Assembly: GCA_902475375.1 (NCBI GenBank)
Contig: CABRZC010000039.1
Coordinates: 1-17,284, forward strand
Source of the DNA: an uncultured Collinsella sp.
Lineage (GTDB): Bacteria; Actinomycetota; Coriobacteriia; Coriobacteriales; Coriobacteriaceae
Reading direction: 5' to 3'
Length of the DNA: 17,284 bases
The translations under genes and the position numbers were made by a program. Positions 12,542 to 17,284 of the stretch are shown piece by piece. The notes beneath the pieces were generated by a model. That model was not told the origin of the DNA and searched no databases. It was given only the letters and a program-made list of their open reading frames with translations. Each line of letters begins with the position of its first letter. Within the stretch, counting starts at the first letter, position 1.

Positions 12542-13246
12542 GTGAGCTTTATCAACACCATTCGCGAGGACATCAAGACCGTCCAGGCGCAGGACCCTGC
12601 CGCGCAAAATGGCCTGGTCATCTTCCTGTCCTACCCCGGCCTGCATGCCAAGTGGAATCATGTGCCCGAGCACTGGCTATGGGAACACGGCCATCGATCG
12701 CTTGCCCGCGTGCTCTCGCAGTTAACCCGCCACATCACCGGCGTCGAGATTCATCCCGCCGCGCAGATCGGCAAGCACTTCTTTATCGACCACGCCATGG
12801 GCGTCGTTATTGGCGAGACTACCATCGTGGGCGACAACTGCGTGCTCTACCAGGGCGTCACGCTCGGCGGCACCGGCAACGAGACCGGCAAACGCCACCC
12901 CACCCTGGGCAACAATGTCACCGTGGGCACGGGCGCCAAGGTGCTTGGCAACATCCACATCGGCAACAACGTCAAGATCGGCGGCAACTCGGTCGTCGTC
13001 AAGGACGTGCCCGACAACTGCACCGTCGTGGGCGTGCCCGGGCGCATCATCAAGCGCAACGGCTGCCGCGTGTTCGAGGAGAGCTTCGACGCCAAGCAGC
13101 ATCGCGAGTACATGCCCGACGATGCCGCCGAGCAGAGCGCCCTCAACCGTCAGGGCATCACCGAAAACGCCCGTCGCGTCAAGGAACTCGAGCAAGAGGT
13201 GGCCGAGCTCAAAGCCCTCGTCGCCAAGCTCGTTGACGAGCGCTAG
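12542..13246 (+). CDS. cysE: Serine O-acetyltransferase
   Basis: The 234-residue enzyme transfers acetyl from acetyl-CoA to L-serine, giving O-acetylserine for cysteine synthesis. It is the short form with a small N-terminal helical region (1-60) before a left-handed beta-helix of hexapeptide repeats (about 68-168). Active-site markers are Asp83-His84 (FIDHAMG), VIGETT (89-94), VTLGGTG (106-112) and His119 (KRHPT). The tail from about 205 is a predicted coiled coil (VKELEQEVAELKALVAKL) ending in DER, not in the terminal Ile that docks into cysteine synthase in the classical complex. The start is GTG at 12542 with AAGGGAGGG 7 bases upstream; no closer ATG fits the family N-terminus. No cysK is adjacent. 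It is followed by a bidirectional terminator. Confidence 0.95.
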   Translation: MSFINTIREDIKTVQAQDPAAQNGLVIFLSYPGLHAKWNHVPEHWLWEHGHRSLARVLSQLTRHITGVEIHPAAQIGKHFFIDHAMGVVIGETTIVGDNCVLYQGVTLGGTGNETGKRHPTLGNNVTVGTGAKVLGNIHIGNNVKIGGNSVVVKDVPDNCTVVGVPGRIIKRNGCRVFEESFDAKQHREYMPDDAAEQSALNRQGITENARRVKELEQEVAELKALVAKLVDER

Positions 13247-13284
13247 GGCCGCGGGCAACCGCCACAGCATGAACGCCAACACAA

Positions 13285-13324
13285 AAGGCGCGCCAGGGAA
13301 TCCGCTCCCGGCGCGCCTTCTTTT
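13285..13324. terminator. Bidirectional terminator between cysE and ABC operon 2
   Basis: A perfect 10-bp stem AAGGCGCGCC/GGCGCGCCTT (13285-13294 with 13310-13319) has TTCTTTTC after it on the plus strand and CCTTTTG on the minus strand. The genes on both sides converge on it. Confidence 0.9.
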
Positions 13325-13357
13325 CGATGTGACATGCGGGACTGACCCTTTGTCACC

Positions 13358-15358
13358 TTATGCGAACTGGCTTAGGTAGAGGTCGGCATAAGCGCCCTCG
13401 GCAGCCAGCAGCTCCTTGTGCGTACCCTGCTCGATGATATTGCCGTGATCCATGACCAGGATGAGGTCGGCATCGACGATCGTCGACAGACGGTGCGCGA
13501 TCACAAAGCTCGTGCGCCCGCGCATGAGCGCATCCATGGCGCGGCCGATGGCGAGCTCGGTACGCGTGTCCACGCTCGACGTCGCCTCGTCCAGGATGAG
13601 GATCGCCGGGTTGTTGAGCAGCACGCGCGCGATGGTCAGCAGCTGACGTTGGCCCTGGCTGATGCTCTCGGCATCGTTAGCCACACGCGTGTCGTAGCCC
13701 TGCGGCATAGTGCGCACAAAGAAGTCGACCCGTGCGGCACGTGCGGCCGCGACAATCTCCTCGCGCGTCGCCTCGGGACAGCCGTAGGCGATGTTCTCGG
13801 CAATGGTGCCATCAAATAGCCAAGCGTCCTGCAACACCATGCCAAACTGCTGGCGTAGCTCGCCGCGGTTCATGCGGCTCGTGTCCACGCCGTCGAGGGT
13901 AATGCGGCCGCCGTCGATCTCGTAAAAGCGCATGAGCAGGTTGATGAGCGTGGTCTTACCCGCGCCCGTGGTTCCCACCACGGCGATCTTCTGACCCGGC
14001 TCGGCGGTAAACGACACGTCTCGCATAAGCGGCTTGTCGGGCGCATAGCCAAAGCGCACATGCTCAAAAGCGACACGGCCTTCCACTTTGCCCGGCAGCT
14101 TGGCGGCGGCCACCGGCAACGGATCGGCCTCCATCTCGGGCTCGTCGAGCAGGTCGAACACGCGCTCTGCGCTCGCCAGCGCACTCTGCAGCGAGTTAAA
14201 GGTAAACGACAGCTCCGTCATGGGTTCGGACGCCTCGTAGATAAACTGGAAGAACGCCTGGAACACGCCGACGGTCATATGCCCGGCAACCAGCATGCTG
14301 CAGCCCACCAGCGCGATCACGATCTGCGCCAAACGGCCGATAAAGCGCACCGCGGGGCCGACGGCGTTAATCATAAAGTCGGCCTTGGTACTCACGCGCG
14401 CCAGCTCCTTCGAAGCCTCGTGCACCTCGGCAGAGCTCTGGCGCTCACGGTTAAACGCACGGATCACCAGACGGCCCGAGTAGCCCTCCTCGACCGCGCT
14501 CGTAATCTTGGACACCCACTCCTGGCGCTCGCCCGTCACATCATGCGTGCGGCGCGACACGACCTTCGTCACCAGCAGCGAAAGCGCCGTAAAGAACAAA
14601 AAGACGAGCGTGAGCGGCACGCTAAACACGAACATCACGCTCACGGCGCCCACCACGGTACCGATCGACACCAGCAACTGCAGCAAGCCGCGTTGCATGC
14701 TCTCGGACATCTTGTCCAAGTCGTTGGTCGCACGGCTGACGACCTCGCCGGGACGATGCGCGTCAAAGTAGGCAAGCGGCAGACGGTTGAGCTTTTGTGC
14801 GATGCGGTTGCGTAGGCGCAGGTTGAGGCGCTCGGCAACGCTCGACATCAAAAAGCTCTGGAGTGCGTAGAACGAGGCGGCGGCGGTCCAGATCATAAAG
14901 TAGATAAAGATGGTCCTGCCGCAGTTCTCCCAGGTAATGCTGAAGGTAGTGTTGTTGGCAAACGCCAGCTTCATGTGCCCCCACAGTTCATCGATCACGC
15001 GGGCGCTGTAGGCCGGCGCAGCGGTGTTAAAGATGGCATAGAACACAATGCTCGCGAACACGATATAGAAGCGCCAATGGTCGCCGGCGGCCTCGCTCCA
15101 CAGGCGGCGCACCGTCGCCCAGGTGTCGCGGGGCGTCTCGTCCTCGTCCTCGTCATCAACGTCGCGCATGCGCTCCGCCTCGGCGCGGGCACGCTCGTCC
15201 TCGGCGCGCTCGTTTTCCTCGAAGAGTGCCTGGCGGCGAGCCTCGCGCTCCGCCGCCTTGGCGGCTTCGTCCAGGCCGGGCGTGGCGCCCGCCTCCTCGA
15301 CTGTCTCTGCAACCGCGGCGTCATCGGCGATGCCCTGCTTCTTGAGCTCCTCGGTCAT
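13358..15358 (-). CDS. ABC exporter half-transporter, catalytic-site subunit (pair 2)
   Basis: The 666-residue protein has an extra N-terminal cytoplasmic extension of about 85 residues that is highly charged and probably coiled coil (Glu/Arg/Ala-rich at 30-65, then DVDDEDEDE). Six membrane helices span about 95-400. ATPase motifs: Walker A GTTGAGKTT from 462, signature ISQGQ at 566-570, Walker B ILILDEATSS with Glu at 591, and His at 622 (IAHRLST). The catalytic residues are intact and the signature is SQGQ, as in the consensus subunit of BmrD/TM288-type heterodimers. I chose ATG at 15358, one base after the upstream stop, because GGAGG lies 8 bases upstream; the in-frame GTG at 15367 would abut that site. 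Partner: the product of 15360-17096. The substrate is unknown; a MarR-like regulator suggests drug or toxic-compound export. Confidence 0.93.
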   Translation of the reverse strand: MTEELKKQGIADDAAVAETVEEAGATPGLDEAAKAAEREARRQALFEENERAEDERARAEAERMRDVDDEDEDETPRDTWATVRRLWSEAAGDHWRFYIVFASIVFYAIFNTAAPAYSARVIDELWGHMKLAFANNTTFSITWENCGRTIFIYFMIWTAAASFYALQSFLMSSVAERLNLRLRNRIAQKLNRLPLAYFDAHRPGEVVSRATNDLDKMSESMQRGLLQLLVSIGTVVGAVSVMFVFSVPLTLVFLFFTALSLLVTKVVSRRTHDVTGERQEWVSKITSAVEEGYSGRLVIRAFNRERQSSAEVHEASKELARVSTKADFMINAVGPAVRFIGRLAQIVIALVGCSMLVAGHMTVGVFQAFFQFIYEASEPMTELSFTFNSLQSALASAERVFDLLDEPEMEADPLPVAAAKLPGKVEGRVAFEHVRFGYAPDKPLMRDVSFTAEPGQKIAVVGTTGAGKTTLINLLMRFYEIDGGRITLDGVDTSRMNRGELRQQFGMVLQDAWLFDGTIAENIAYGCPEATREEIVAAARAARVDFFVRTMPQGYDTRVANDAESISQGQRQLLTIARVLLNNPAILILDEATSSVDTRTELAIGRAMDALMRGRTSFVIAHRLSTIVDADLILVMDHGNIIEQGTHKELLAAEGAYADLYLSQFA

Positions 15359-15359
15359 G

Positions 15360-17096
15360 CTACTCACCTCCCTTCATCTGCGATTCCGCGATAGCGCGGT
15401 ACACCTCGCAGGTTTCCATGAGCTCGTCGTGCGTGCCCAGGCCCACGATCTCGCCGTCCTTGAGCACCACGATCTGATCGGCATGCAAAATAGTCGAGAT
15501 GCGCTGGGCGATGATGAGCACCGCGGCATCGCACGTCTCGTCCTGCAGCGCATGGCGCAGCGCCGCATCGGTCTTAAAGTCCAGGGCCGAAAAACTGTCG
15601 TCGAAGATATACAGGTCGGCGCGCTTCATGAGTGCGCGGGCGATTGCCAAACGCTGGCGCTGGCCGCCCGAAAAGTTCGTACCGCCCTGCGCCACCGGCG
15701 TATCGAGCCCCTGGGGCTGGTCGAGCACAAAGGTGCTCTGGGCAACCTCCAGCGCATGGAGCATGTCAGCCTCGGTCGCACCCTCGTTACCAAAGCGCAG
15801 GTTGCTCGCCACCGTACCCGAGAACAGCCATGCCTTCTGCGGAACATAGGCGATACGCCCGCGGATGTCGTCTTGCGAAAGGTCGCGCAGGTCGACGCCG
15901 TTCAGGCGAATGGCGCCCTTCGTGGCATCGTGGAAGCGAAGCAAGAGCTTGGCCACCGTTGACTTGCCCGAGCCCGTCGAGCCCACGATCGCGGTCGTCT
16001 GTCCGCGGCGGCAGGCAAAACTCAGGTTGTACAGGGTGTCCTCGTCGGCATCGTCAAAGCGAAACGACATGTGGTCGAACACGGCCACCGTGTCGGCCCC
16101 ATCTGCGGACTCAGGTGTCCCGTCGCCCAGCGTAGCCTTACCGTCCACGATGCTCGGCTCGATTTCGAGCACCTGCTGTGCACGGCTGAGGCACGCCGCG
16201 GCGCGCGGAAGCGTCAGCACCACCATCTGCGCCATCATCACAAAGAACAGGATCAGGATCGCGTACTCCAGCACGGCCGAGATGCTGCCGATTTGCATGG
16301 CATGGACGCCCACGCGGTTGCCGCCCACCCACAGCACCGCCACCTCGGCGATATTCATCAAAAAGAAGCTGGAGCTGTCGAGACCCACAAACAGGTGGTT
16401 GACCTTGATGGCATTGGCTGCGTAATCGCTAAACACCTCGTCCAGGCGCTGCTCCTCGTGGCGCTCCTTGTTAAATGCGCGGATGACGCGCACGCCCACG
16501 ATGTTCTCGCGCAGCACCACGTTCATGCGGTCGATAAAGCTCTGCAGGCGCATAAAGATCGGCGCGGCGTTGGCAACGGTAAAGACCGCCGCCACCAGCA
16601 CGATCGCAACGACCACGCCCAGCAGCGTGCCCATGGCAGGATCGATAAACCAGGCAAAGATGATGCCCGCCACGGCCAAGAACGGTACCGGTAACACCAG
16701 CTGAATCGTCTGCAGGATCGCTTGCTGGATCACGTTGATGTCGTTGAGCGAGCGCGTGATCATCGAACCCGTACCAAAGCGCTCAAAGTCGCTGGCGGAC
16801 AGCTCGAGCGACTTATCGTAGACGGCGTTGCGAATGTCGCAGGCCACATTGGCCGCCAGACGGGCCGAAAGATAACAGCCCAGCACCGCACCACCGCTGG
16901 CCATGCCGGTCGCGATGAGCATATACACGCCGTTGCGCAAGATGTAGTCGATATCACCCGTCGTGATACCAGTATTGACCATATTCGCCAGCATCGTAGG
17001 CACCAGCAGCGTGCCGACGTTATCTATCAGCAGTACAAACAGCGTCACCGCAATCAGCCCGCGATACGGCCTCATAAATCTCATTAAGAGTCGCAT
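15360..17096 (-). CDS. ABC exporter half-transporter, degenerate-site subunit (pair 2)
   Basis: The 578-residue half transporter has membrane helices in about residues 12-290, then an ATPase domain. Walker A GSTGSGKST starts at 372 and the signature FSGGQ is at 475-479. Walker B reads IFDDSFSALD, with Asp at 500 for the catalytic Glu; the switch position is Gln531 (IAQRIST). Asp and Gln together mark the degenerate subunit of heterodimeric exporters, like BmrC or TM287. The stretch SALDFKTDAALRHA is identical in the pair-1 counterpart, evidence of common origin. The ATG at 17096 overlaps the end of the upstream reading frame by 13 bases and has AAGGGGAG just before it. An ATG at 17084 overlaps the upstream stop as TAATG and is an alternative start, four residues shorter. 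Translation of the operon is probably coupled. Confidence 0.93.
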   Translation of the reverse strand: MRLLMRFMRPYRGLIAVTLFVLLIDNVGTLLVPTMLANMVNTGITTGDIDYILRNGVYMLIATGMASGGAVLGCYLSARLAANVACDIRNAVYDKSLELSASDFERFGTGSMITRSLNDINVIQQAILQTIQLVLPVPFLAVAGIIFAWFIDPAMGTLLGVVVAIVLVAAVFTVANAAPIFMRLQSFIDRMNVVLRENIVGVRVIRAFNKERHEEQRLDEVFSDYAANAIKVNHLFVGLDSSSFFLMNIAEVAVLWVGGNRVGVHAMQIGSISAVLEYAILILFFVMMAQMVVLTLPRAAACLSRAQQVLEIEPSIVDGKATLGDGTPESADGADTVAVFDHMSFRFDDADEDTLYNLSFACRRGQTTAIVGSTGSGKSTVAKLLLRFHDATKGAIRLNGVDLRDLSQDDIRGRIAYVPQKAWLFSGTVASNLRFGNEGATEADMLHALEVAQSTFVLDQPQGLDTPVAQGGTNFSGGQRQRLAIARALMKRADLYIFDDSFSALDFKTDAALRHALQDETCDAAVLIIAQRISTILHADQIVVLKDGEIVGLGTHDELMETCEVYRAIAESQMKGGE

Positions 17097-17284
17097 GTCT
17101 CCCCTTCGCCTTTGTCGTCAGCCTCGTTCTCGGCGGCCACTTGCCGTTTAAATGCCTCGCACTCTTCGTTAAGAACATGGGAGAACTTACCGACCAAGCG
17201 CATGATCTCGCGCTGTTCCCACGGCTCGAGCGCCTCGATTGCTCCGCTGGTATATAACAGGCTCTCCGTCAAGGTCGTCTTACC
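17084..17284 (-). CDS. C-terminal part of a probable MarR-family regulator (cut by window edge)
   Basis: The frame runs unbroken from the window edge to TAA at 17084, giving the last 66 residues. The pattern TTLTESLLYTSG, then ALEPWEQREIMRLVGKFSHVL, resembles the end of MarR-family proteins: LT at the close of the wing, then a dimerisation helix following an L-P-E segment. The tail is charged (AAENEADDKGEGE). It overlaps the first ABC gene by 13 bases, so it is in the same operon, and MarR-type repressors commonly head such exporter operons. The winged-helix part lies outside the window, so the family call is an inference. The apparent GKTT at the window edge looks like a nucleotide-binding loop but is not followed by GTPase sequence. 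Confidence 0.6.
   Translation of the reverse strand, partial: GKTTLTESLLYTSGAIEALEPWEQREIMRLVGKFSHVLNEECEAFKRQVAAENEADDKGEGETCDS

Noticed and set aside
17270..17284. GKTTLTES at the window edge, resembling the P-loop of translational GTPases such as TetM or EF-G
   Set aside because: The following residues do not continue as a GTPase (no effector or DxxG motif) and the frame ends within 66 residues; a MarR-type C-terminus fits better.

Overview
The window is GC-rich, densely coded bacterial chromosome. Short bacterial SRP RNA, a CCA-encoding tRNA-Ser, actinobacterial-looking codon use and many palindromic intergenic repeats suggest a gut Coriobacteriia member such as Collinsella. This is a judgement from gene content and style, not a database match. 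Most genes lie on the minus strand. Layout: (1) 1-446 has no convincing gene; it holds a degenerate repeat with a 62-bp period and a terminator. (2) 447-998 encodes a flavodoxin-like protein. (3) 1126-4857 is a two-gene operon for a heterodimeric ABC exporter. (4) 4858-5746 is a gene-poor stretch holding the SRP RNA gene (ffs) with its promoter and four large imperfect palindromes. (5) 5747-7528 is one continuous reading frame fusing the tRNA adenosine deaminase TadA to a GlxK-type glycerate kinase, divergent from a tRNA-Ser(UGA) gene. (6) 7673-9020 holds a TetR-family regulator divergent from a LemA-family membrane protein. (7) 9101-10328 is repeat-rich: a 201-bp element with 20-bp terminal inverted repeats, an IS200-type insertion sequence whose tnpA ribosome binding site appears to be sequestered in a hairpin, and a 125-bp nested palindrome with perfect 29-bp arms. 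(8) 10329-13246 carries ilvE, a DedA-family gene and a divergent cysE. (9) 13358-17284 is a second heterodimeric ABC exporter operon, apparently led by a MarR-family regulator cut by the window edge. How the genes work together: the two exporter operons share the same architecture. In each, the promoter-proximal subunit has a degenerate ATPase site (Asp for the catalytic Glu, Gln for the switch His) with an intact FSGGQ signature. The distal subunit has an intact Walker B/His site with a degenerate SQGQ signature. Each dimer should therefore have one working and one degenerate ATP site, as in the TM287/288 and BmrCD type, and the two operons look like paralogs. TadA next to ffs and a tRNA-Ser recalls the tadA-ffs neighbourhood of other Gram-positive bacteria. 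I see no CRISPR array, prophage or recognisable defence system. The least ordinary items are the TadA-glycerate kinase fusion, the cluster of long palindromes around ffs, and the IS200 element with its structured flanks.
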